Source: Linepithema humile (lineage: Eukaryota; Arthropoda; Insecta; Hymenoptera; Formicidae). From it: a stretch of 64,000 nucleotides of DNA. The notes below the pieces were generated by a model that saw only the letters and a program-made list of their open reading frames with translations, ran no database searches and had not been told where the DNA came from. Position 1 is the stretch's first letter, and the number at the start of each line of letters is the position of its first letter. The DNA lies in NCBI RefSeq assembly GCF_040581485.1, contig NC_090132.1, forward strand, positions 23,342,911 through 23,406,910. The letters are read 5' to 3'. Made by a program: the position numbers and the translations under genes. Below, one piece after another: positions 37,694-48,335 of this stretch.

Positions 37694-39442
37694 ATGTTGG
37701 GTTACTACCAGACAGAATCAATGCCGAATCCAGCGATGTCGATGTCGATGTCGATGCCGATACCCGGCGGTATGGCCACCAGTCCGGAAACGATGAATCC
37801 GGTGAAGAGCCTGGTGTGCAGTCCGGATCTCACGATATTCGCCGCGCCGAGGTGCAGCAGCGCGGAGACCGCGGAGGCCGTGGATCCTGCTAGCCCGACG
37901 ATAGCGGTAGCGGGGAAGTATCAGTGTATGGTTTGTCAGAAGAGCTTCGCGCAGAAGAGCATGTTCCAGAGTCATCTGAGGTCACACGGTAAGGAGGGCG
38001 GAGATCCCTACAGCTGCAACATCTGCGGCAAGACGTTCGCCGTGCCGGCGCGGCTGACGCGTCACTTTCGCACCCACACCGGCGAGAAGCCGTATGAGTG
38101 CGAGTACTGCAGCAAGTCGTTTTCGGTGAAGGAGAACCTCAGCGTGCATCGGCGCATCCACACGAAGGAACGGCCGTACAAATGCAACATTTGCGGACGC
38201 GCGTTTGAGCACAGCGGCAAACTACATCGTCACATGCGTATCCACACCGGCGAACGGCCGCACAAGTGCACCGTGTGCGCCAAGACGTTCATACAGAGCG
38301 GCCAGCTGGTGATACACATGCGTACGCATACCGGCGAAAAACCGTACGTGTGCAAGTCGTGCAAGAAGGGCTTTACCTGTTCGAAGCAACTGAAGGTGCA
38401 CACGCGCACCCACACCGGCGAGAAACCGTACACCTGCGACATTTGCCGCAAGGCGTTCGGCTACAACCATGTCCTCAAACTGCACCAGGTATCACACTAC
38501 GGCGAAAAGGTGTACAAGTGCACGATCTGCAACGAGACCTTCGGCTCCAAGAAGACGATGGAGCTGCACATCAAGAAGCATCCGGAATCGCCGGCGTCCG
38601 TCACAACCGCCATCACCGACAACAGTATCTCCTCACCCGCGACGATCGGCTTGCCGATTGAGCCGGATATCGAGATCTCCCAGGCCGGCGACGGAGGCGG
38701 CGGAGGAAGAAGTGACGGCGGCACCGGTCTTGGTCCAACCGTTGTACCGATGAGTCCGAGTCTACCCGGTATCGTTGCGGATAATAAGGAAGATTTGAAG
38801 ACTGAAGAGGCCTATCCGGATTCGACGACGAGCCCTTACGCCGTTCAGCGCGACTTTGCGTACTACCTGTATTCCAACACTCGGGAGCAGCAGCAATATC
38901 CACAACCGATGGTTGCACCGCCGTTGAACCCGACGGAACCAATGCTGACTGATATCGACGAGAAGCGCTTCCAGGCGAGCGTAGTGGTGACGACGCCACT
39001 GGAACCGGCGGGCCATCGCATGTTCTTCTATCCCGAGTCGGCGTATAGCAGCTTAGGCCTGTCCGCTGGTGGCGGCGTAGACCTTGACGCCACCGACTGC
39101 TCGCCTCTGTTACATCTGCCGGGTAACGATGCGCGTCGCAAGGTCGAGGCCGCCTTGAAGGCTGTTGAAGAGGAGCGTCAGAGGCAAGAATACGGCGGGA
39201 TCGTCAAAGTCGACCAAGATCCTTTACTCACACCGCCGAACAGTAATCCCGAGAGCCCGGTGTCATCACCGGAGCTAGCGCTGGACCTGGCGATTCCACC
39301 GCGGGAGACGCTCATTCTGCCGCCCAGGAAACGCAGCAAGATGATCCTTCAGTCCATGGAGAGCGAATACAGGAGCAGGAATGGCCTAATGGCGGCCTCG
39401 CAGAGGCAGAGCTCTGTCATTCAGTTCGCACGAACCTCATAG
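37694..39442 (+). CDS. Kr-h1: Krueppel homolog 1, juvenile-hormone early-response repressor (582 aa)
   Basis: One coding exon beginning 16 bases after a good acceptor (37677/37678). Eight consecutive C2H2 fingers occupy about residues 76-300, from YQCMVCQKSF to YKCTICNETF, with mostly canonical TGEKP linkers (ZF3-4 uses TKERP). Eight fingers in this order and the C-terminal block PPRKRSKMILQSMESE identify Kr-h1. The protein is a nuclear factor that carries the anti-metamorphic juvenile-hormone signal downstream of Met/Taiman, and in adult Hymenoptera is linked with caste and reproductive physiology. The N-terminus has a short Met-Ser run from an ATGTCG repeat. The ATG was chosen because it is the first in the exon and splicing to the upstream exon gives a preceding in-frame stop; isoforms with other 5' exons may extend it. 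Confidence 0.95.
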   Translation: MLGYYQTESMPNPAMSMSMSMPIPGGMATSPETMNPVKSLVCSPDLTIFAAPRCSSAETAEAVDPASPTIAVAGKYQCMVCQKSFAQKSMFQSHLRSHGKEGGDPYSCNICGKTFAVPARLTRHFRTHTGEKPYECEYCSKSFSVKENLSVHRRIHTKERPYKCNICGRAFEHSGKLHRHMRIHTGERPHKCTVCAKTFIQSGQLVIHMRTHTGEKPYVCKSCKKGFTCSKQLKVHTRTHTGEKPYTCDICRKAFGYNHVLKLHQVSHYGEKVYKCTICNETFGSKKTMELHIKKHPESPASVTTAITDNSISSPATIGLPIEPDIEISQAGDGGGGGRSDGGTGLGPTVVPMSPSLPGIVADNKEDLKTEEAYPDSTTSPYAVQRDFAYYLYSNTREQQQYPQPMVAPPLNPTEPMLTDIDEKRFQASVVVTTPLEPAGHRMFFYPESAYSSLGLSAGGGVDLDATDCSPLLHLPGNDARRKVEAALKAVEEERQRQEYGGIVKVDQDPLLTPPNSNPESPVSSPELALDLAIPPRETLILPPRKRSKMILQSMESEYRSRNGLMAASQRQSSVIQFARTS

Positions 39443-39880
39443 TGAACACTCTGAAGCCTATGAAGCTTTGAAGACCACGTGATTTCAGGAACTGAACGAA
39501 AGTTTCTCCCGAAGCTAGTGACGTCAAAGTTGAGAGCTGTAAGAAATTATTCTTCGGTTAGCAAGTTTGTAAAAAAAAAAATTCGGGAAACTTAGAAACT
39601 TACACGAATCCCGCTGGTCTTCCGACGATTTCAGTGATAATCGCAAAGCGCGCAAACAACAGACGAATAATTGAAACTGCAATTCCGGGAGGCACGATGG
39701 CTTCTTGTTATTTCCGAGATCGGACAGTAAAAAGGTGCCCAAACGTGCCTCTTCAGCGAATCTTGAATGTAACGCGAGTGTATTGCAGCTCGTTGGCCGT
39801 CTTATCTTTCCATTCATAATCTGCAAAAAAAAAAAAACTGCTCACGCTGAGTCAGTTGAAGTTGAAGCCGCTTTCGTTAC

Positions 39881-39924
39881 TTAATAATAATTAATAATAA
39901 TTAATAATAATTAATAATAATTAA
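39881..39924. repeat. TTAATAATAA tandem repeat
   Basis: Four exact tandem copies of the 10-mer TTAATAATAA plus a partial fifth, in the presumed Kr-h1 3' UTR or just past it. Confidence 0.95.
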
Positions 39925-41082
39925 CGCAGTCGGTGAATTGCGTGTATTTTCCTAATAGCTTACGAGCGACAACACTCGCGCCTACTTCTCAATCTTGTTC
40001 GATAGTCTCTCAGCTTTTAAGACTTTAATAATACATGCAGGTCGGATGCATGTCGGATGCATAGTAAGAGGTAAAGAGATATTCTTCGATGGCACAGATC
40101 GCATTGTGCTCGATGAAGTAGTTGCGCGAACATGATACGCGCACGCAAATCGCTCGACAACAAAGGAACGTAATTCCGCAAAATCAAATTATTTAAAAAA
40201 ATTGAGATAATTTTTTTTTTAAGTGGAAATTATTTACAAATGCAAAGCTTTTCCTATAAAAGTCGAAACATAATTTACGGCTACACCAAATATATTTTTT
40301 TTAAAAGTTTATTAAATTTTATGTATAATTTTAATTCGTATGTTATATTTATATATTATATTTATATGTTATATCTATGTGTTATATCTATTTCATTTGT
40401 GTTGTTTTTATATTTTAAGAGGGCGACATATTTTCTTGTAATTCTACGTTCTTTTAACATCGAGCGATTCGTATGCAGCGTCCGAACGCCACAGGTGTCT
40501 GACTCACGATTTTTAATGTTCTTAATGTTTTTTAACGTAATTTAAATACGGAAAAACCTGTGGCAGCGAGACGGACCGTTAAAATATCAGTTAGATATCT
40601 ATGGCACGTAGCTACTGTAAACTTATTTTATACGGCAGCTATTGCCAGCAATATAGCGGTCAGTATATCCAACGTACAAACTGATTAAGGGTATATTTTC
40701 ATCGGCCAACTCTTGAAATAACTGTCGCTAGCCACACAACTGCCGAATGTTGCGATCAATAATGGACTTTTACGCAATTATCGACCAATATAATATAGAA
40801 GGGAGTTGGCCGTTTAAATGTACAACGTTGAGCAGTGAATGTAAGGCGCGGTTATTGTAACTCGGACGTTCGTGCGTATTACCTCATCGCCACACGCGAG
40901 CGATGGCCCGTGCGCCACGCCTGTTTTTTTCGAATAATTTATCTACCCACTTTTGGGTCTAACTTTCGACGTATCGTATATGTGTCCTGTGTAATAGTCT
41001 AACACGTGCCGATTGACTCGCCCTTCGCAGTGTTAAATGCACTCGCGAAGGTCGGATACCTAATCTCTTGCCAGCCTTAACA

Positions 41083-41098
41083 AGACTGACGTCAGTCT
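41083..41098. promoter_or_regulatory. 16-bp perfect palindrome containing a full CRE (TGACGTCA)
   Basis: AGACTGACGTCAGTCT is perfectly palindromic and centred on the consensus CREB/ATF site TGACGTCA (41087-41094). Two other full CREs lie nearby, at 39519-39526 and 43159-43166. A bZIP-binding regulatory element is plausible but not shown. Confidence 0.45.
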
Positions 41099-43184
41099 AC
41101 CTCGTTAACGTCACAATCCGGCTGAACGGGGAGCCGCCAATGTTTGTCGATCGTCGTCGTCGTCGATTGAACACGTCGAACGATAAAGGCAAACAACAAA
41201 TTTACGGATAGGTCAAACGTGCAATTTCATTTTTAGCATATAATTTATTTCGGGCAGATTGTTCTATGCTTGAAACTTTGAGCAATTGGGAATACATTTA
41301 CATCCAAGATTTTAAATTACTAAACGTATAAAAAATTACTTTTAAATTCCTCTATTTTTGATACTCGAGAATTTTATTCTTTCAAATTTTTTCAACTTTT
41401 AACTTTTTTTCGAAAGGCTAGTTTTTGCTACGAGTAGAAATAAATTGCTCGGCGACAATTGTTGATCAATTTGTATTTTAATGTATAAAAAAAAAAATTA
41501 CCGTTCGCTCGACGACGACACCACCGGAATCTCTCATGTATCAAACGTTCGGACCGGATGGACGAATTTTATCCGTCGACGACTCATCAGGAAATTTAGA
41601 TAAACTCTCAAGGACTCGCGGCCAGTCTCGCTAACGTCAGCCAAATATAACTACAGTCCAATTCACTCTTTCTGCTGCCTTCCAATCTTAATTCTAAAAA
41701 AAAAAAAAAAAAAAAACGCTCAGTTATAAGCTAAGATCAATATTAATCGACTCTGGTGAAACTGGCTGTGTGTCTTTGGGAAATTTTTGAATTTTGCTCC
41801 CGAAAAACCACAATCATGCGCTTTTGATTGTATTATTGTATATTTATATGTAGGTATATATAGACAGTTTGTGAAATGTACGGAACAATGACGACAAATC
41901 GGGTTGACGAGAAGGCAAGGAAGGAAAATTCGGTTCTTGATGGTATCGTCGAAATCGTTTATCGCTTTTGTGAGGATTTGAAATCTGTCGTTATTTAATG
42001 CGTGGAAATTAGTATGTAATGTATTAATCGGCGTAGCCAGACGATACCGCTGCGGAATTATAAGAAAAAAAGGACAACAATCTACGAGAGAAAGAATGAC
42101 AATGAGGAAGAAGATGGAGATGGAAAATGAGGAGAAAACGTGCACCAAACAATTTAATATCTCTGTGATAAGAACTCCATAGTACCAGAGTATTGAGCGG
42201 AGCCGAGCCCACTGCCAGTACAAGCGTATATGTGCACATGCATGCTAGTGCGATGCAAGACACAATGACACACTATCACGGCGACAACAATACAACAGCA
42301 CGATGGAATTCCGTTTGGCAAAAAGATCTTGCAAAGATTTGGCAAAATCAACTTTCGCAAATTTTTTCGTTTTGTAAAACTCGAAATTAAGTCCACATAA
42401 TTCTGCAGAACATTTTGCAAACTTTGCAGAATACTAGAGATTCAAAATCCTAAACATAAATCTCAGATTTTAAATTCTAAATTCTAGATGCATAATTCTT
42501 ATATTTTGTAGAGATCATAAATCGTGAAACTCCTTGATTATTTGATTGATTCTTGAAAGCTCCATTTAAATGTATTTATATCAGCCTGGCAAACTGAGTT
42601 CCATCGCAAATAACATTGATAATAATAAGAACATACGCCCGCTCGCGACGCCTGGCTACCGTAACATGCGTGTACATATATGCGTTCACCTAAATTTATA
42701 ACAATATAAAACGAGTAGTGTAACTTATACCGTGTATACATTACATTGCCGTGAAAACGCACCGCGCGGCCCACTTTCGTTACTCTCGATGCTTTTAGCG
42801 TTGATAACAGTGCAATCGTAATTTTAAGGTTGATTGGTCTCGGACCATATCCTGCGAATACGTAACTCTTCCATGGAGTACTTTTTGGAAACAATGTTTC
42901 GAAGTAACATAATATGATGCCGCGGCATCAAATTCTGAAGCTGGAATTCGGAAGACAACCAAGGAGGAGTTAAGGAGAGAGCTTGTTGATTGATTACGTA
43001 TGAATTAACTTTGAAAGTTTCAAAATTTTAACGTTGAGATAGACCTGGATTACTCCCTGGTGACAATTGTTATGGCGAACGTGGGCCGAGCGGTGTAACG
43101 CGAGTCGATAATTAATTATTAAGTATTACATTAATGACGAAAGAAAGAGTAGCGTAATGACGTCACTATTGCTAGCATATAATG

Positions 43185-43221
43185 CTTATTATTATTATTA
43201 TTATTGTCAATATTATTATTA

Positions 43222-43265
<44 letters not shown>

Positions 43266-43275
43266 TATTAATTAT
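43185..43275. repeat. (ATT)n trinucleotide microsatellite
   Basis: A long, slightly interrupted TTA/ATT run of roughly 90 bp. Low-complexity repeat only. Confidence 0.95.
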
Positions 43276-44219
43276 TATATATGTATTATATATATTGTAA
43301 AGCCGTGCATGCCGGTGAAACAAAAGCTACTTTGTTTCAGCTGGCGTGTGGAACTGATTATATGTAAAAATATCATTTTTGTAAAAACGAAACACCATTT
43401 CGCTACGCATTTTTTCATTTTATTGCGTTCATTGTTAGGATCATCATCTGAATATCCTTTTTCGCGAAATCGAAAGAGAGCAACCTATTTCGAAGTACAA
43501 GCGGGGGCCCCTTCTTAATTTTAGAGCGTTGTGAAAGTTGTATAAAAATTTATTATTGTTTTTGTATTTATAAAATTTAATATAAATGAATAAAACAAAC
43601 TGAGTTTCCAAATGTTTTCTTAGTATACTTAGTGTCTTTCCTTAACGATTCTAATTTATACATCTTCTATTTTTACACAAATGCATGTTCTTTACGTTGC
43701 TTTGTTGGAATTAATTATTTTCGAATTTACTTAACTTTTTTTCCTCTTTTTTTCTGTCAAAAATATTGTTACTGTGTTTTATTAATTAATTTTTCAAAAT
43801 GTAAAATATAAATAAAAAAAACGCATATATTGCGTTCATTTATATTCTACTATTTATAATTATGAATGCATTTAAAAGTTCAAAGAGTTCAAACATTTAA
43901 GATTCCAAAGAATCTCAGTATAAATTTAGTTACATTTCAAAAATTAACATTTTTATATAATTGTATAAAAGTATCATTAATAATTTCATAAAGATGAAAA
44001 ATATATAATAGCGTCTACCAAATTAAATTTGGCAAAACGATTAAAAACGATAAGATTAAAGTGCGATAAAATATGATAATTGTTATAGAATTTATTCTTC
44101 TACAAATAATTTCTGCATTGTGTGAGTTAAACAGTTCATGCAAATAAATCATAATATAATAAAGAAGTCTTAGACAATATAATATTTTCCATGAGTACTT
44201 ACGCGCTCCAATCTGCTTG

Positions 44220-44246
44220 TGCATAGGGCAAATGCAGCCCTATGCA
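44220..44246. other. perfect 10-bp hairpin followed by GCATTGCA direct repeats
   Basis: TGCATAGGGC (44220-44229) pairs perfectly with GCCCTATGCA (44237-44246) across a 7-nt loop. Immediately downstream GTGCATTGCAG occurs twice, with a further GCATTGCA copy about 50 bp on. On the minus strand this block lies just before a GTAAGT donor, so it could sit in a first exon of an unannotated transcript. Confidence 0.4.
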
Positions 44247-45321
44247 ACGTGCATTGCAGTGTGCATTGCAGGCATCGAGCTCACTTGTTTTCGCTCCCAG
44301 AGATTTCGCGCATTGCATGTGCCGCAGGGTGAGTTAGTAATAAAAGTGCTAAAAAATGTTGAAAAGTTTGAGCATTTCAGACAGAGTTTAAATTTTGATA
44401 TCAAATGTAAAATAATTTGAACTTTTTGTGGTAAAAATATGTTTGATCAGTTCGAACTGTTTGGTTCAACTTTAAATTAAAAAATTAAAAAATTGTTATT
44501 ATATTTTTATTATAATTTGAATATTTTAAGTATTTTAACATGACTTTTTTCGTATGCATTATACTGCACAATGATGCAAAATGCCATGTAATCATTACAA
44601 GGATAAACAATTAATTTCTTACAAATAACAATTTATAAACAAATGATAAATTGCTTACTTTAAAAATATTCCATCAAAACACTACTTTCTGGACCTTCCC
44701 CTCCTCTCAATGGTTTATCAATGCTTTCACTGAACCTTACATTGTATACTCATAAATCATGAAAACTCATAAACCTGCTCATAAACCTCAGTAGTCGTAA
44801 AGTAGCAGTGAAATACTTTAATGCGCAACTCGGTGAGAGTTATTTGAACGCTATCACCTTGCTACTAGTCAAGTAGAATAGAGGGAGCGGGAAATCATTC
44901 TACATTATGTTTTTATACCTCAAATCGCGATCGCGATAAATATTAGACTGTCGAAAATATTATTTCCGATAAACAATTACTAATTCGCAATTTGTGCAGT
45001 TAATTACTTCTTAAACGCATTTAAAAATATATATTTTACTTTTTATACTTGAAAAACACGAAAGCTTTTCCAACACTACAAAAGTACTTCAAGTTTAGCA
45101 TAATTGCGATATGTAGCACATGTAATTTTTTATTTTCCACTTGCTTGTCTACTTTAGACACTGAGTGTCGAATGGAATAACTCCGTGCAATTTCAGATTT
45201 TTGTTGAGAGTTTTTTCTATGTCAAGACCGACAAAGTTTGTTGTTACTATCAATAGTGTCATACAAAATACCATGCAATTATATTTTTGTGAGTGAATGA
45301 GCTACGAAAAAACAGCCATTG

Positions 45322-46117
45322 ATGGACCATCGAGAGAAGGAAATCCAGGAAGCATCAGGCATCAGCAAAGCAACTAGGGTGAGTAATTTATTATTTGTTA
45401 CTTTTGTAATATTCTTGTAGTGAGCATAAAAAATTTGATTACTTGATATTGTAAGAACTGATAATGTACTTGATATTGTATATTAGATAGATATATTAGA
45501 TAAATATTAAACAGAAAACAATATATCATAATCCTTTTGAATAAATGTATAGATTATTTTGCCTATACTTACTGAAACTGCTGAATTCAAATTCTGGATT
45601 GCCGCTCAATTCTAATGGCTCAATTCTAACCCGCTTCAATTAGCGGCTCGGCCGGCAAGAATTGATGAAACCAGACGAAGCGCCATTAATTATGACAATG
45701 ATAAATGCGTTCCAGCAATCGCCTGCTACTTTAATCGACAATCCTGACAAAAATTCATTCATTATGTACTTTTAATATAGATAAATATGCAATTGTAAAA
45801 CATTCTTACCTTTCTTCCCAACTGACGCAACGCAAAATGGACGAACCGAAGTGAAGTGCGCTTAATGTCACTTCGATTCAACAGTTGAATTTCAACTGTT
45901 AAATATATCGATATCTTCGATCAATAATGCATATCGCATTTTAGTTCCTCTACTTTTACGTTGCATTCATCCATAATGTACAATATTTCCACAATTAATT
46001 TTATCTCATTTTACTTGTATTGTTTTGTATTTTATTTATTTAAAATTTTATATTAATTTGTAGAGTCACAGACATGTACCAAAGAGTAGAGCGTTTACCA
46101 GCAGTGCAGAAAAATGA
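45322..46117 (+). CDS. possible small two-exon ORF (36 aa) upstream of CWC25
   Basis: ATG at 45322 opens MDHREKEIQEASGISKATR, ending exactly in phase 0 at a GTGAGT donor (exon 45322-45378). A good acceptor, TTTGTAG, begins a second stretch at 46064 that stays in frame as SHRHVPKSRAFTSSAEK to a TGA at 46117. An overlapping frame also has an ATG at 45300. The product is not recognised. The same exons could instead be 5' UTR of CWC25 or a non-coding RNA. Confidence 0.3.
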
Positions 46118-46385
46118 ACGTGGATATGTAATTTCAACTCTGAAATAAATGCAGATGGCGCTACCAAACAAAGCTGCTAAACGTATTACAAAATGACAGA
46201 AACGATCTCTCTAAAGATCTTCTCTGATGAAATGGTCAAAATAAATCAAGATGGTGGTATATGTGTTTTTAACGAAATAACCTGAAAAGTCAAGGTTTTA
46301 AAGATCTTTTATCATAAATTGGAGTTATTATAAACGCACAAAAATAAGGTTTACTTATAGATAGATTTATAGATAGATCTAAAAA

Positions 46386-48055
46386 ATGGAAGCAGAGATG
46401 GATTGGATGTATAAGGGAAACCAAATGGTGAACAGAGAGGAATATCTCTTGGGAAGGCCAGTTGACAAGGCTTTTGAACAAATGCAGCAAGCAGAAAAGG
46501 ACACAGAAATGAATAAAGCACCAAAAAATCATGTCGAATATGGTACAGTTATTTTTATAAATATTGTAATAAAAATAAAAATTTTTATAATGTTATAATT
46601 TTCATTATTTATTAGAGTGTATTCCACCTTCACTACGGTTTTTCTCCGGTAACGAGCAAGTAGATTTGGTTAGAAAAATGCAAGAGGATCCTTTGTATGC
46701 CATCAAAAAGAAAGAAATAGAAACCAGGAATCAACTCTTAAAAAATCCAATCAAATTGAAACAACTCAGAGAGTTGGTAAGTAGATGTAATATATTTATT
46801 TCTGTTTTGTGCTGAATGCTTACTGACACATATGTATAATTTACAGTTGGAACAACAATCATCCAAAAGTAAAAGCGAGAAGAAAAAGAAAAAATCGAAA
46901 CAAAAGGACAGCAGTGAGGATGAGGCTAATTTAGATATACTGCTCGCCTCTAAGTATAAACAATTAAAGGACAACATTAGTGAAAAGGACATGCTGAAAT
47001 CGATAATGAAGATGAAGCATAAGCAAAGAAAAAAATCAAAGAAGCATAACAAGGATTCCGAAAGTGAATCTGATAGCAGAAATCATAAGAAAAAGAGCAG
47101 TAAACGGCGAAAAAAGCAAAACAAACATTTGAGTGACAGTGACAGTGATAGTAGTGATAGCAGTAGTAGCAGTAGTAGCAGTAGTAGCAGCAGTGAAAGT
47201 GATACCCAACATCAGAAGAGAGATAAGAAAAAAGAAAGCGACAAGAGAGTAGATGATAGCAAAAAACAAATTAGGAAAAGAAAATTTAGCAGAGACAGAA
47301 ATTCAGAATATGAAAGGAATAAAAGATATAGGGAAGATTTTAATACAAACTATGCACGGCAACGATATAAGGAAAACGATAAGAAAAGAGATGGCTCAAG
47401 AAATAGGTATAATAATAAAAAAAGATACTCTGTGGAGAAACAAAATGATACAAAAGTAAGTGACAAACATATAATTTTTATGTAAGGTTTATATCTCTTT
47501 TTTCTGTTGACTTTCTATTATACATTATATTACATTATTTTATTTTTCAGATATTCAATAACAGCCGAACATTTGCTACAAAATCCACTTTTGATACTGG
47601 TCACTCAAAGTTCAAGGAGGACAGAAGAGAAGAAAAGTATAGATCGAAGGCAAGATCGAGTCTTACCGAAGAGCAGAGAGAACAACGGCGACAAGAAATG
47701 ATGGCGAATGCAGTATGGCGTGACAAAGAAAGAGAGAGAAATGTAAAACAGTACCGCGAAGAAGAAAAGAAGGAAGTGCAAACCGATAAATCTTATAGCA
47801 AAGATTTTATCAGGTATATCATCAGATATATTTCGTCCATCGTATTTCTTCATGAAATTAATACGATATATGATTACATAAAAAAATAAGTTTGAACATT
47901 GTTGCATATGAATTTGACTAATATTTGACGTTTATTGTAGGAAACAATTAGTCGTCGCGACGGAAATGGGCACTGTGGCATCTAGAATCAAATCCAATAT
48001 TAACAACATACAACGTTCCGGCCGTGCGATGGATACGAATTTCGCCAAGAGATGA
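46386..48055 (+). CDS. CWC25: pre-mRNA-splicing factor CWC25 homologue, N-terminally short (434 aa)
   Basis: Exons 46386-46542, 46616-46776, 46847-47455, 47551-47813 and 47941-48055, all in phase. Family landmarks: MDWMYKG then NREEYLLGRPVDKAFEQM, PPSLRFFSGNEQVDLVRKMQ, DPLYAIKKKE, LTEEQREQRRQEMMANAVWR and the C-terminal SRIKSNINNIQRS ... NFAKR. Residues ~105-330 are Lys/Arg/Ser-rich with a poly-Ser/Asp run, typical of spliceosomal proteins. CWC25 joins the activated spliceosome for the first transesterification step. The conserved N-terminal Cir_N segment (usually starting MGGGDL and reading KKSWHP) is missing: TAA lies in frame two codons before ATG 46386 with no AG acceptor between, and I find no such exon upstream in the window. 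The gene converges on PHKB. Confidence 0.88.
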
Positions 48056-48335
48056 TTTTTACTCTAATCACGTATACTTATGTATGTATAATTGTGGGAT
48101 ACTGAAGTTTTTTTATATGGAAATTATGTGTATATGATTTTTATAAATGTAATCTCAACTACTGTGTATTATTTGAGGGACTTTGCATTGAATCTTCACT
48201 GACTTACCACATCGCCGCTGTACTTTATGTAAATGTAATAATAATACATATATACATAGCGAGATATATTACATGCGCCTACATAAATTCTCTAACACAA
48301 AATATTTTTTAGATTTAGTTTCAATAGCAAGTATG

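Larger units (their letters stand above)
39443..46385. other. gene-poor region between Kr-h1 and CWC25
   Basis: The first few hundred bases are probably the Kr-h1 3' UTR. The rest is AT-rich with microsatellites, a CRE palindrome, hairpins, and an A-run near 41699-41716. A 167-codon open frame on the minus strand (41720-42223) has no recognisable domain. A minus-strand GTAAGT donor near 44196-44201 suggests a first exon of an unannotated transcript read leftward from about 44.3 kb. Confidence 0.4.

Noticed and set aside
37694..39442. Generic Krueppel-like zinc-finger gene rather than Kr-h1
   Set aside because: Eight fingers in the Kr-h1 order plus the PPRKRSKMILQ C-terminal block are specific to Kr-h1.
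41720..42223. 167-codon minus-strand ORF
   Set aside because: Longest unexplained frame, but its composition is AT-driven (Ile, Phe, Leu, Asn), with no recognisable motif or splice context.
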